NCBI GenBank assembly: GCA_965116115.1
Contig: OZ220486.1
Span: 2,356,001 to 2,420,000 of the forward strand
Direction: 5' to 3'
DNA from: JAPOXR01 sp965116115
GTDB lineage: Bacteria; Pseudomonadota; Alphaproteobacteria; Rhodobacterales; Rhodobacteraceae
Length of the DNA: 64,000 bases
Shown here: one piece after another, positions 24,532-33,006 of the stretch
Layout of the letters: each line of letters begins with the position of its first letter
How positions within the stretch are numbered: position 1 is the stretch's first letter
Made by a program: the position numbers and the translations under genes
The notes under the pieces: model-generated
Database searches by the model: none
Told to the model about the DNA's origin: nothing
The model's input: the letters and a program-made list of their open reading frames with translations, nothing else

Positions 24532-26352
24532 CTACTCTTCGTACCACCATACGTCTGGCATGAAGCCGATCCAGTCACCGTAAACCGGCAGAATACCGGG
24601 ATATTTCAGTTCTTTCCGGTGCGCGATTCTGGAATGATCCGAATACCACGCCGGGATCACGAACCGCCCCGTGGTCAGGAGCCGGTCCAGAGCTCTGACC
24701 GCGGCGGTGAATTCATTCTGATCGCTTGCCTCCAGCATGGCGGTGATCATGCCTTCAACGGCCGGGCTGGCCACGCCCATCCAGTTTCTTGAACCCTCCA
24801 GTTCAACGCCTTCCCTGCCCCAGTATAGCCGCTGTTCGTTGCCGGGACTCAGCGACATCGCCCGTCGATACCACGCCATGTCGAAATCGAAACCGTTGGT
24901 CCGTTCCTTATACTGGGCGCTGTCAATGACGGTGATCCGCACCTCGATTCCAAGCCTCAGCAAGGCTTCAGCGTAAATATTCGCTATGGCCAGCGTGTCA
25001 TTTGAACCTTGAACCAAAAGAATTTCAAAACCGAAGGCTTCACCGCCGTTATTGCGCATGACTCCGTCCCCGTCGACAGACCATCCGGCGTCGGAAAACA
25101 GCGCGATGGCTTTCCGAATATTGCTTCGGTTGCGTTCGGAACCGTCTGACTGAGGCAATGCGTACCCTTCCAGCGCGCCGGGCAGCAGTTCGTCCGGATA
25201 GCGTTCCAGAAACTCCTTGACCCTTCCGGCTGCAGGGCCCGGCCTCATTCCCAAGACAGAGTTCGAGAAATACGAACTGATCCTCGGCGGCTTGCCGCCG
25301 TTCAGCGTATTGTTGATGAATTCGAAATTAAACGCGTGAACGAGGGCTTCACGAATCCGCCAGTCCCTGAAGATGTCCCGCCTGGTGTTGAACACGAAGC
25401 CTCTGATGCCGGACGGGCGCTGATGAGGAATGACTGACTTCACAATGCTGCCGTCATGAACAGCGGGGAAATCGTACAGACTCTCCCATTTAGCGGCGTT
25501 CCATTCCCGGAACACGTCAATCTCGCCGGCCTTGAATGCCTCAAAAACTATTCCCGCGTCGCCGAAATACTCATAGCGCAGCTCTTCAAAATTATGGCGG
25601 CCCTTGTTGAATCCCAAATGGCGGCCCCAGTAATCGGGATTGCGTTTGAAGGACAGAAAACGGCCGGTTTCAAAACTGTCGAGGACATACGGGCCTGAGC
25701 CGACGGGCACGCGCAGGGAGCTCTCGTCAAACTCCCGTCCCTCCCAGTCCGCTTTCAGCAAGACAGGCCGCAAACCGAGAATCAGAGGCAGTTCCCTGTC
25801 CACCGTATTGAATGTGAACCTGACCGAGCGGGGTCCGGTTTGCTCCATTTTGTCGATTTTTTTCCACGCGGTCCGGTAGCGCGGATGGCCCTTTGTCCCG
25901 AGAATCTCGAAGGACCACATGACATCCTCCGCCGTGACCGGTGATCCATCGGAGAATCGGGCCTCTTCCCTCAGCGTGAATTCGACCCAGCTGCGGCTGT
26001 CATCGGTTTCAATTGATTCGGCCAGAAGGCCGTACAGGGAAAACGGTTCATCCCAGTTCCGCCCCATGAGCGGCTCGAAAATCAGACTGCGCAAGGCCCA
26101 AGGAGCGCGTCCCTTGACAATCCATGGATTGAGCGAATCGAAAGATCCGGAAGCTCCGAAAACAATTCTGCCGCCCTTCGGTGCATCGGGGTCAGCATAA
26201 GGAAGAGCTGTGAATCCAGGCGGCAGCCCGGGCTGGCCGTACATCGCGACACCGTGCTGCGGCGCGGCATCCCCTGATACGGCCCCCGCCGCCGCGATCA
26301 CCGCTGCTGCGGAACCGGCGCTTCCAAGCAGCCGGGCTGCATATCGTAACAT
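24532..26352 (-). CDS. Family 5 extracellular solute-binding protein (YejA-like, oligopeptide/microcin C type)
   Basis: About 606 residues from ATG 26352 (MLRYAARLLGSAGSAAAV), with a signal peptide ending near VSGDAA. The mature start HGVAMYGQPGLPPGFTALPY and then GGRIVFGASGSFDSLNPW and VEFTLREEARFSDGSPVTAEDVMWSF cut here as FSDGSPVTAEDVMWSF are typical of the YejA branch of peptide-binding proteins. No yejBEF-like permease or ATPase gene is adjacent, so it is an orphan here and must work with a transporter encoded elsewhere, or has lost it. A longer start at 26415 is possible but lacks support. Confidence 0.9.
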   Translation of the reverse strand: MLRYAARLLGSAGSAAAVIAAAGAVSGDAAPQHGVAMYGQPGLPPGFTALPYADPDAPKGGRIVFGASGSFDSLNPWIVKGRAPWALRSLIFEPLMGRNWDEPFSLYGLLAESIETDDSRSWVEFTLREEARFSDGSPVTAEDVMWSFEILGTKGHPRYRTAWKKIDKMEQTGPRSVRFTFNTVDRELPLILGLRPVLLKADWEGREFDESSLRVPVGSGPYVLDSFETGRFLSFKRNPDYWGRHLGFNKGRHNFEELRYEYFGDAGIVFEAFKAGEIDVFREWNAAKWESLYDFPAVHDGSIVKSVIPHQRPSGIRGFVFNTRRDIFRDWRIREALVHAFNFEFINNTLNGGKPPRISSYFSNSVLGMRPGPAAGRVKEFLERYPDELLPGALEGYALPQSDGSERNRSNIRKAIALFSDAGWSVDGDGVMRNNGGEAFGFEILLVQGSNDTLAIANIYAEALLRLGIEVRITVIDSAQYKERTNGFDFDMAWYRRAMSLSPGNEQRLYWGREGVELEGSRNWMGVASPAVEGMITAMLEASDQNEFTAAVRALDRLLTTGRFVIPAWYSDHSRIAHRKELKYPGILPVYGDWIGFMPDVWWYEE

Positions 26353-26408
26353 TTTTGCAACATCCTCGAAAATTAAACGGAAAATTTCCAGTAACGAGAA
26401 GAAATCAC

Positions 26409-26437
26409 TTGGCAACTAAAATTTTTAGGACTAATTA
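26409..26437 (+). promoter_or_regulatory. Promoter of a candidate small RNA
   Basis: TTGGCA (26409-26414) and TAATTA (26432-26437) are separated by exactly 17 bp and lie in an AT-rich stretch upstream of a hairpin and a terminator, with no coding frame between. It points rightward, away from the family-5 SBP gene. Confidence 0.5.
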
Positions 26438-26443
26438 GAGGCC

Positions 26444-26518
26444 CTGCTCAATAGGTTTCTTGCCTGTATGAAACCTGCCTCATATTACTCAACGCCCGCT
26501 TCGGCGGGCGTTTTTTTT
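26444..26518 (+). ncRNA. Candidate trans-acting small RNA of about 75 nt
   Basis: Between the promoter at 26409-26437 and a strong intrinsic terminator lies a non-coding stretch with its own stem-loop: AGGTTTC (26453-26459) pairs perfectly with GAAACCT (26470-26476) around a 10-nt loop TTGCCTGTAT. The order promoter, hairpin, unstructured CU/A-rich linker CTCATATTACTC, terminator is that of an Hfq-binding sRNA, and hfq is present in this window. I do not recognise the family; it could also be the decaying remnant of a larger transcript. Confidence 0.5.
26491..26518 (+). terminator. Intrinsic terminator with UUCG tetraloop and U8 tail
   Basis: CGCCCGC (26493-26499), loop TTCG, GCGGGCG (26504-26510), then eight T residues. 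The AA before and the first TT after can extend the stem. It is a near-ideal rho-independent terminator on the plus strand; no plus-strand protein gene ends just upstream, which supports a short RNA gene. Confidence 0.9.
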
Positions 26519-27168
26519 GGCGGAATCTTGAGCTGACTTGGTTATTTTATCTATTTTTCAATGGCTTATCATTAACATCCCGGTTTATCCGCCACAAAAG
26601 TTTAGTTTATAAAGAAAGAAACTAAACTTAATTTCTGCCTGCGCCCATCCGTTCGGCAGCCGGATTTCGTCTCGGATCCGGGCCGGACAATGCGATTCGC
26701 TCCACTTCTCAAAGCAGCACCGATTCGCGTTCAAACAGCCGCCGCGCGCGAAAAAAATTCCTTCAGGAAAAACAGGCGACTGATTCGGCGGTTCCGCGGC
26801 CCGTTGTTCCGACACGTTTCCATATCAGCCTGTCGGCGAAATATACCCGGCGCGGATGAACGCCCTCCCCGCCATTGTCAGTCAGAAGGGCGCCGCGCCG
26901 GAAAAACCGCTCTGGATGCCGGCTCTTTCAGCCGATCAACAGAACCTAAAGAAAAAATCCAAAAGCGCGGAAAATCACCCTTTTGGAGAGCGCATTGACA
27001 TTCAAAACAGTGGCAAAGTCCCGGCTGGATGTGGTAGCAGTACTCATGATGACGCCGCCTTTTTGATCTGAGCGCTCGGAGGCCTCGGGTCGGAGAAAGC
27101 GACGCTGCCCTGCATCAAAATCCCAACATCCGCCGGGATATCCCGTCACACCCAGGAAAGGACACAAG
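26519..27168. other. Gene-free spacer upstream of the second ABC operon, with a 12-bp palindrome
   Basis: No convincing gene was found in these 650 bp; short open frames lack recognisable features. A perfect palindrome CGGGATATCCCG (27134-27145) sits just upstream of the ribosome site (AGGAAAGGA) of the SBP gene and could be an operator. A TTGACA occurs at about 26996-27001 without a good -10 at standard spacing. Confidence 0.4.
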
Positions 27169-28191
27169 ATGAACGCCAAGTCAGCCATAATCGCCGGTGC
27201 CGCATATCTCGCCGCGACTGCCGCGCTTTCCAGCGAGAAGACACTCACTATTTCCGTATACGGCTTCAACCAAGACAATTTCGAGACGCTGCTCTATGCG
27301 CCGTTCGAAGAAATCTGTGGCTGCGATGTTGTTGTCGAAACGGGTAACAGTGTCGAGCGGATGGCAAAAATCGAGGCGAATGCCGCCGCCCCTGTTATCG
27401 ACATGGCAGTGATTTCAAGCCATGACGCCCTCGCGGCGGCGCGGAAAGGGCTGCTGCAGCCCATTGATGTGTCCAAGTTGTCGAACTACGAAAAGCTCTA
27501 CGACATAGCCAAGGACCCGCTCGGAAACGGCATGGCGATCGGCTACACGTTCTACGCCACATCCATCGTCTACCGCCCGGACAAGCTTGAAATCGACAGC
27601 TGGGGAGACCTCTTGTCAGAGAAACTGGCGGGCAGCGCGGCATTCCCTGATATCACGACGACACAGGCGCCGATATCGCTGTTCATGCTCGGCAAGGCGT
27701 TAGGAGACGACAGCGCTTCGATGGACACCCCCATCTCCGCTATCGGCGAAAAGGCGGATGATTTCGTGACCTTCTACAGCAGATCCTCGCAACTGGCGCA
27801 GCTCATGGTGCAGGAGGAAGTTCTCGCGGCGCCGGTCGGCCGGTTCGCTTGGAGCCGCTTCAATGATGCCGGACTGCCTTTCGCTTGGGCCAACCCGAAG
27901 GAGGGTCAGACCGGGGGAATCAACGTAATGATCATGACCAGGGACAATGGGAATGAGGAACTCGCGCTGCAGTTCATGGATTACTGGCTTTCCACCGAAG
28001 CGCAGACAAGGCTCGCGGAAGCCTTGGTTGACAGTCCGGCCAACAAGGAGGTGCGCGTGACCGAGGATATCGCCGAAAACCTGACTTATGGCGCGGAGAT
28101 GGTGGGAACGCTCAATCTTCTTCCGCCGGAAGTTATTCTCGACAACAGAGAGGCTTGGATCGAGAGCTGGAACACCAAGGTCATCCGGTAA
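27169..28191 (+). CDS. ABC transporter substrate-binding protein (PotD/spermidine-putrescine-like)
   Basis: A 340-residue protein with a short signal peptide (MNAKSAIIAGAAYLAATAAL) and a mature domain beginning EKTLTISVYGFNQDNFETL. It follows the PotD/iron-type SBP plan, with MAIGYTFYATSIVYRPDKL in the middle and the C-terminal ALQFMDYWLSTEAQTRLAEA helix. Four genes downstream in the same direction encode two permeases, an ATPase and adenine deaminase, so the ligand may be a purine or a related nitrogen compound rather than a polyamine. That link is inferred from context only. Confidence 0.88.
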   Translation: MNAKSAIIAGAAYLAATAALSSEKTLTISVYGFNQDNFETLLYAPFEEICGCDVVVETGNSVERMAKIEANAAAPVIDMAVISSHDALAAARKGLLQPIDVSKLSNYEKLYDIAKDPLGNGMAIGYTFYATSIVYRPDKLEIDSWGDLLSEKLAGSAAFPDITTTQAPISLFMLGKALGDDSASMDTPISAIGEKADDFVTFYSRSSQLAQLMVQEEVLAAPVGRFAWSRFNDAGLPFAWANPKEGQTGGINVMIMTRDNGNEELALQFMDYWLSTEAQTRLAEALVDSPANKEVRVTEDIAENLTYGAEMVGTLNLLPPEVILDNREAWIESWNTKVIR

Positions 28192-28205
28192 CAGGAAACC
28201 GGGGC

Positions 28206-28224
28206 CAGCGGTTTACGGCCGCTG
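28206..28224 (+). promoter_or_regulatory. Small stem-loop between SBP and permease genes
   Basis: CAGCGG (28206-28211) pairs with CCGCTG (28219-28224) around a 7-nt loop in the 43-bp spacer. No U-run follows. Its position matches that of the hairpin in the first ABC operon, and it may favour SBP expression over the permeases. Confidence 0.35.
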
Positions 28225-28234
28225 AACACCGACC

Positions 28235-29065
28235 ATGCCCGTACGGGAAAACCGGACCGAGGCACTCGCCTTGGTCCTTCCCGCGACGCTGTTCGCGGCA
28301 CTTGTATTCATTGTTCCGGTCAGCATCCTTCTGTCCGAAGCGTTCCGTGTTGATGGCCGTTGGTCGTTATCAGCTTATATCGAATTCTTTTCAAAACCCC
28401 TGAACCGGACCGTTTTCCTCCGGACGCTGAAGCTCGGGGCCCTTGTTACGATCACCTCCGGCGTCGTCGGCTACGCGGCCGCGTTCTGCATAGTCAATCT
28501 GCCGCCGGCAAGCAGAGGGCGGATGTTCGGACTTGTGATTCTCCCGCTGATGATATCGCCTGTCGCGCGCACCTATGCCTGGATTGTCATCCTCGGCCGA
28601 ACAGGAATCGTGAACCAGACAATAACCGGTCTCGGCTTGAGCGATGGCCCGATCCGGTTTCTGTTCACCGAGACAGCGGTTTTCATCGGCCTGTTGCAAC
28701 TGTTCATGCCGCTCATGATAATTTCCTTGGTCAGCGCGATGGAAAACATGCCGCGCGACGCCGTGTCGGCGGCGCGTGTTCTCGGCGCGAACTGGTTCCA
28801 GGTTTTCGGGCGGGTGATCCTGCCGCTGACCAGGGAGGGTCTTGTTATCGGCGGCACTCTTGTTTTCACTGGCGCCCTTACCGCATACATCACGCCTGCG
28901 ATTCTCGGCGGCGCGAAGGTGCTGATGCTTGAGACTCTGCTATACCAACGCGTGACCGTCGCCAACGACTTCATCTCCGCCAGCGTTATCGCGATGATTC
29001 TGATCACGATGTGCTTCGCCGCCAATATCCTGCTCAGGCGGGTTGCCACGGTGAGTCACAGTTGA
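28235..29065 (+). CDS. ABC transporter permease (PotB type)
   Basis: A 276-residue inner-membrane protein with six membrane segments, the first ALALVLPATLFAALVFIVPV. The EAA-type loop is AARVLGANWFQVFGRVILP near residue 190. It pairs with the next gene, whose TTG start overlaps this stop codon (TTGA). This is the first membrane subunit of the importer whose operon ends with adenine deaminase. Confidence 0.9.
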   Translation: MPVRENRTEALALVLPATLFAALVFIVPVSILLSEAFRVDGRWSLSAYIEFFSKPLNRTVFLRTLKLGALVTITSGVVGYAAAFCIVNLPPASRGRMFGLVILPLMISPVARTYAWIVILGRTGIVNQTITGLGLSDGPIRFLFTETAVFIGLLQLFMPLMIISLVSAMENMPRDAVSAARVLGANWFQVFGRVILPLTREGLVIGGTLVFTGALTAYITPAILGGAKVLMLETLLYQRVTVANDFISASVIAMILITMCFAANILLRRVATVSHS

Positions 29066-29841
29066 CTTTCGCATGGACATCAAGACTTGTCCTGACGACG
29101 ACGCTCGCGTTTTTGATTGGACCGTTCCTGATCATCATCGCGGCAGCTCTGTCGTCCGGAAACTCACTCGCGTTTCCGCCTGCTGGATTCTCCCTTCGCT
29201 GGTTTGCCGCCGTATTCGAGGTGAAGAGCTTTCGTGCAAGTTTCGGGCTTTCGATGTTCCTCGGCGTGTTCGGCACGATCACGGCGCTGCTGCTCGGCAT
29301 ACCAGCGGCATATGCCGTCACCCGCTACAGGATTCCGTTCGGCGAAACGATCCGCACGGCGGTTGCCGCTCCGATCATCGTCCCCGGCATCATCGTCGGT
29401 CTGGCGCTGCTGCGCTATCTGGTGATTCCAACTGGTCTCACCGTCACGCTTGCCCTGTTCTTCGCCCATACAGCGCTTGTGCTTCCCTATGCTGTCCGGG
29501 TGGCGGCGGCGAGTCTCGAAAATCTCCGCAGCGACATCGAAGAAGCGGCGATCCTGCTTGGCTGCACGCGGGTCGGGGCCTTCCGCCGCGTCGTGTTGCC
29601 GAATATACAAGGGGGCATACTGGCGGCGTTCATCCTCGGCTTCGTGACCAGCTTTAATCAAGTTCCGGTGTCACTGTTCCTATCCGGTCCCGGGGTGCGC
29701 ACCCTGCCGATTGATATGCTGTCCTACATGGAGATCACCTACGATCCGTCGGTGGCCGCCCTGTCTGCAATTCTCGCGTTCCTGTCGCTTGCCATCGTCT
29801 TCGGCGCGGAACGATTTCTCGGTCTGTCCCGTTTTGTCTGA
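29062..29841 (+). CDS. ABC transporter permease (PotC type)
   Basis: About 259 residues if translation starts at TTG 29062, which overlaps the preceding stop (TTGA) and has GGTGAG just upstream; an in-frame codon at 29011 would lie deep inside the previous gene. Six membrane segments are visible, starting LVLTTTLAFLIGPFLIIIAA. The ATPase-docking loop is AAILLGCTRVGAFRRVVLP. It is the second membrane subunit of the importer. The coupled non-ATG start suggests fixed stoichiometry with the first permease. Confidence 0.88.
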   Translation: MTFAWTSRLVLTTTLAFLIGPFLIIIAAALSSGNSLAFPPAGFSLRWFAAVFEVKSFRASFGLSMFLGVFGTITALLLGIPAAYAVTRYRIPFGETIRTAVAAPIIVPGIIVGLALLRYLVIPTGLTVTLALFFAHTALVLPYAVRVAAASLENLRSDIEEAAILLGCTRVGAFRRVVLPNIQGGILAAFILGFVTSFNQVPVSLFLSGPGVRTLPIDMLSYMEITYDPSVAALSAILAFLSLAIVFGAERFLGLSRFV

Positions 29842-30877
29842 TCCCTGCGTTTCTCTGGAAAACCTCACTCTTGCTTACGGGGACACGACCGCTGTCGATG
29901 CACTCAATCTGACGATCCGGACAGGAGAGCTGCTCGTGCTGCTCGGTCCGTCCGGGTGCGGAAAGACAACAACGATGCGCGCCATCGCAGGCCTTCTCGA
30001 GCCGAAATCAGGCATCATCAGAATTGAAGGCAGAGACGTAACGCGCGTCCCGGCCAATCGTCGTAATATCGGACTGGTGTTTCAATCTTATGCCCTGTTT
30101 CCGCATTTGACCGCCTTCGGGAACGTCGCCTTCGGTTTACGGCTCCGCAGGCTCCCTAAAAGTGAAATCCTGGAGAGAACGCACAGCATGCTCGCCGCTG
30201 TCGGATTGTCCGGGTTCTCGGACCGGAAACCTGCCGAGCTTTCCGGCGGCCAGCAGCAGCGGCTGGCACTGGCGCGTTCAATGGTACTCGAACCCAAGGT
30301 TCTGCTGCTTGACGAACCGCTCTCCAACCTCGACGCCCGGTTGCGCTTGGAGATGCGTCTGGAGCTTCAGCGTGTGCAGCGCGAGATCGGCGTCACTATG
30401 GTGTTTGTAACCCACGATCAGTCCGAGGCTCTCGCCTTGGCTGACCGGATCGTTCTGATGAAGGAGGGACGAATCGAACAGCTCGGCACGCCGGAAGAAA
30501 TCTATAACAAGCCGAATTCAGTTTTTTCCGCAGACTTTGTCGGTTTTGAAAACATACTCGAATGCGTCGACGGCGCCGTTGTCGCGAATTCGGCACGCAT
30601 GGAACTGGCGGGAGCTCCGCGCCGTCCGGCGACCCTCGCGTGGAGACCAAGCGCTGTCGTGCTCGGCGCAGGGCCGTTGCAAGGGGTGATCAAAGGCGTT
30701 TCCTTTGCCGGAAATTCAAGGCATTATGTCCTTGAGACGGCAATCGGTGTCATCAAAGCCGAGGTTCCCGCCGAGGCGCAGGCTTTCGAGGCGGAGCAGA
30801 CTGTCGCGCTTGACCTGCCGATTTCGGCCGCGCACAGGATCCCTGCCCAGAACCGGGCGGACTCCGCGGATGCCTGA
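29834..30877 (+). CDS. ABC transporter ATP-binding protein (PotA/FbpC type)
   Basis: About 347 residues from a likely TTG start at 29834, overlapping the permease gene by 8 bp; upstream in-frame codons lie inside that gene. Walker A is GPSGCGKTTT, then IGLVFQSYALFPHL, signature LSGGQQQRLALARS, Walker B LLLDEPLSNLD and VTHDQSEALALADR. A C-terminal TOBE-like domain follows from about residue 240. It drives the PotBC-like permeases. A 101-bp spacer leads to the adenine deaminase gene. Confidence 0.9.
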   Translation: MSDPCVSLENLTLAYGDTTAVDALNLTIRTGELLVLLGPSGCGKTTTMRAIAGLLEPKSGIIRIEGRDVTRVPANRRNIGLVFQSYALFPHLTAFGNVAFGLRLRRLPKSEILERTHSMLAAVGLSGFSDRKPAELSGGQQQRLALARSMVLEPKVLLLDEPLSNLDARLRLEMRLELQRVQREIGVTMVFVTHDQSEALALADRIVLMKEGRIEQLGTPEEIYNKPNSVFSADFVGFENILECVDGAVVANSARMELAGAPRRPATLAWRPSAVVLGAGPLQGVIKGVSFAGNSRHYVLETAIGVIKAEVPAEAQAFEAEQTVALDLPISAAHRIPAQNRADSADA

Positions 30878-30978
30878 TTCAGCCAGAGTCGCTGCCTGCC
30901 GCGCAAAACCGGCTACACGGCGATCATGTCGAACGGCAGGCCTGCCGCCGAGCGGATTCGCGGGACGAGGTCCACTCC

Positions 30979-32751
30979 ATGACTGAACGCGCCGAAAATC
31001 CGGATTTCTGCAGAATTCGAGATCGGGCCGTTGCCGCCGCCATGGGTACGGCAGCGTTCGATCTGCTGATTTCGGGCGGCAAAGTCGCTGATGTGATCAC
31101 CGGAGAAATCCGCGCCGCCGATGTGGGAATTTCCGGTCCGCTGATCGCCAGTGTCCACCCGCCGGGCAAAAGGCGTGACGCAGCCTCGGTCATTGACGCC
31201 GCCGGAAAGATTGTCGCGCCGGGGCTGATCGATATGCACATGCATATCGAGAGTTCCATGGTCACGCCCGCGACCTACGCCAATGCTGTTCTTGCGCGCG
31301 GTGTGACAACGCTCATTTGGGATCCGCATGAACTCGCGAATGTCAGCGGCATTAAGGGAATTGAATGGGCCGTCAAAGCCGCGGCGGCTGCGCCGAACCG
31401 CATCATCACGCTGGCACCGTCCTGTGTGCCTTCCGCGCCCGGTTTGGAACGCTCCGGAGCGGATTTCGACGCCGAAATTATCCGGGAGTTGTTGGCATGG
31501 GACAGAATCGGCGGCGTCGCCGAACTCATGGACATGCAGGGCGTCATCGGGCGCGGCGAAAGAATGGCTGGAATCGTGCAGGCCGGCCTTGCATCGGGCA
31601 AGCTCGTATGCGGGCATGCGCGCGGCCTCACGGGGAGCGCGTTGAACGCATATGCCGCAGCCGGCGTTCAGTCCGACCACGAGATCACTTCGGGCAGCGA
31701 TCTCATCGAGAAAATCCACGCGGGGCTGTCGATCGAATTGCGCGGCTCCCACGATCATCTGCTGCCTGAATTCGTTGATGCGCTCGCTCGTTTCGACTCG
31801 CTTCCTCCGACAGTCTCGCTCTGCACCGACGACGTGTTTCCTGACGATCTTCATGTTTCGGGCGGACTGGACGATGTTGTGCGGAGGCTCGTGAGTTACG
31901 GACTTCCGCCCATGCAGGCGCTCACGGCGGCGACGCACAATGCGGCACTGAGGCTCGGCCGTCAAGATTTAGGCGCCGTCGCGCCCGGCAGGCGCGCCGA
32001 TATCGTGATCTTCGGTGATATCGATAGCTTCGTTTCCGACACGGTGATCGCTGATGGGAGAATCACAGCGACCGCAGGCCGTCCTGTTGCTGATCCGGCA
32101 TCCCCAGATGCCGCTTCCCTTCAGGGCGCGGTGCGGGTTGAAATAATGACTCAGGACTGCTTCAGGATACAGGCTGCCGGGCAGCGTGTCAGGGTCGCCA
32201 CGATTGATTTTCCAAGATTCACGCGCTGGGGAGAAACCGTTGCCGAGGTCGAGGCAGGACGAGTCCTGCCGCCGCCGGGCTGCGCCTTGATGGCGGTCGT
32301 GAACAGGCATGGGGTCGGCTCGCCGGCGCAAGTCGCGCTGCTCAGACACTGGGGAAACTGGCGCGGCGCTCTTTGCACTTCGGTTTCGCATGATTCTCAC
32401 AATCTCACAGTGTTCGGCGGAAACGAGACCGATATGGCGGTTGCCGCCAATTCGGTGATCTCCGGCGGCGGCGGACTGGCGGTCACCGCCGGGGGACGGG
32501 TGCTCGCGCGGCTTCCCCTGCCACTGGCCGGCCTGATGTCAGCCGAATCGCTTGCCGGCGTCGCCGGGAATTTCCGCAATCTCCGCGAAGCAGCCGACAG
32601 AATTGTCGAGTGGTCGCCTCCCTATCTGGTGTTCAAGTCCTGTTTCGGAGCATCGCTTGCATGCAATCCGGGACCGCATCTGACGGATATGGGGATTGTT
32701 GACGCGGCGGACGGGCGAATTCTCAAATCTCCCGTGCTCGGTCCGGAATAG
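30979..32751 (+). CDS. ade: Adenine deaminase (Ade family)
   Basis: A 590-residue amidohydrolase of the bacterial Ade type. Metal motifs are PGLIDMHMHIESS, DPHE, CGHARG and SLCTDDVFPDDL; the C-terminal half contains SVSHDSHNLTVFG, typical of this family. The enzyme converts adenine to hypoxanthine and ammonia. Length is normal (about 570-600). Standing last in an ABC importer operon it suggests uptake and deamination of adenine or a related purine for salvage or nitrogen. A shorter start around MGTAAFDLL (ATG at 31042) is possible. Confidence 0.92.
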   Translation: MTERAENPDFCRIRDRAVAAAMGTAAFDLLISGGKVADVITGEIRAADVGISGPLIASVHPPGKRRDAASVIDAAGKIVAPGLIDMHMHIESSMVTPATYANAVLARGVTTLIWDPHELANVSGIKGIEWAVKAAAAAPNRIITLAPSCVPSAPGLERSGADFDAEIIRELLAWDRIGGVAELMDMQGVIGRGERMAGIVQAGLASGKLVCGHARGLTGSALNAYAAAGVQSDHEITSGSDLIEKIHAGLSIELRGSHDHLLPEFVDALARFDSLPPTVSLCTDDVFPDDLHVSGGLDDVVRRLVSYGLPPMQALTAATHNAALRLGRQDLGAVAPGRRADIVIFGDIDSFVSDTVIADGRITATAGRPVADPASPDAASLQGAVRVEIMTQDCFRIQAAGQRVRVATIDFPRFTRWGETVAEVEAGRVLPPPGCALMAVVNRHGVGSPAQVALLRHWGNWRGALCTSVSHDSHNLTVFGGNETDMAVAANSVISGGGGLAVTAGGRVLARLPLPLAGLMSAESLAGVAGNFRNLREAADRIVEWSPPYLVFKSCFGASLACNPGPHLTDMGIVDAADGRILKSPVLGPE

Positions 32752-33006
32752 AAGGAACTTCCGGCCAAACCGCCACTTTCACTCTGAGGAATGCACACGT
32801 CGGACTGCATTCGTTCTATCCATCACTCCAACGGTGGTCGGCTGCTGAGGCGCATATCGGTTGAAGACGTTCCGAGAACGGTGACATTCCCGTCGGCGGA
32901 ATGTGAGTATCACGATCTGACTGCGATCGGGATTAACGGCCTGTAAACGCCAATCCATGCGGGTATCAAATCAAGTGAATTCAGGGACTGTGAAATGAGC
33001 TGATTC

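Noticed and set aside
26990..27030. TTGACA as a promoter for the second ABC operon
   Set aside because: No acceptable -10 box occurs at 16-18 bp spacing.
27050..27168. Possible riboswitch upstream of the adenine-deaminase importer operon
   Set aside because: I could not find the conserved core of a purine, preQ1, guanidine or TPP riboswitch in the leader.
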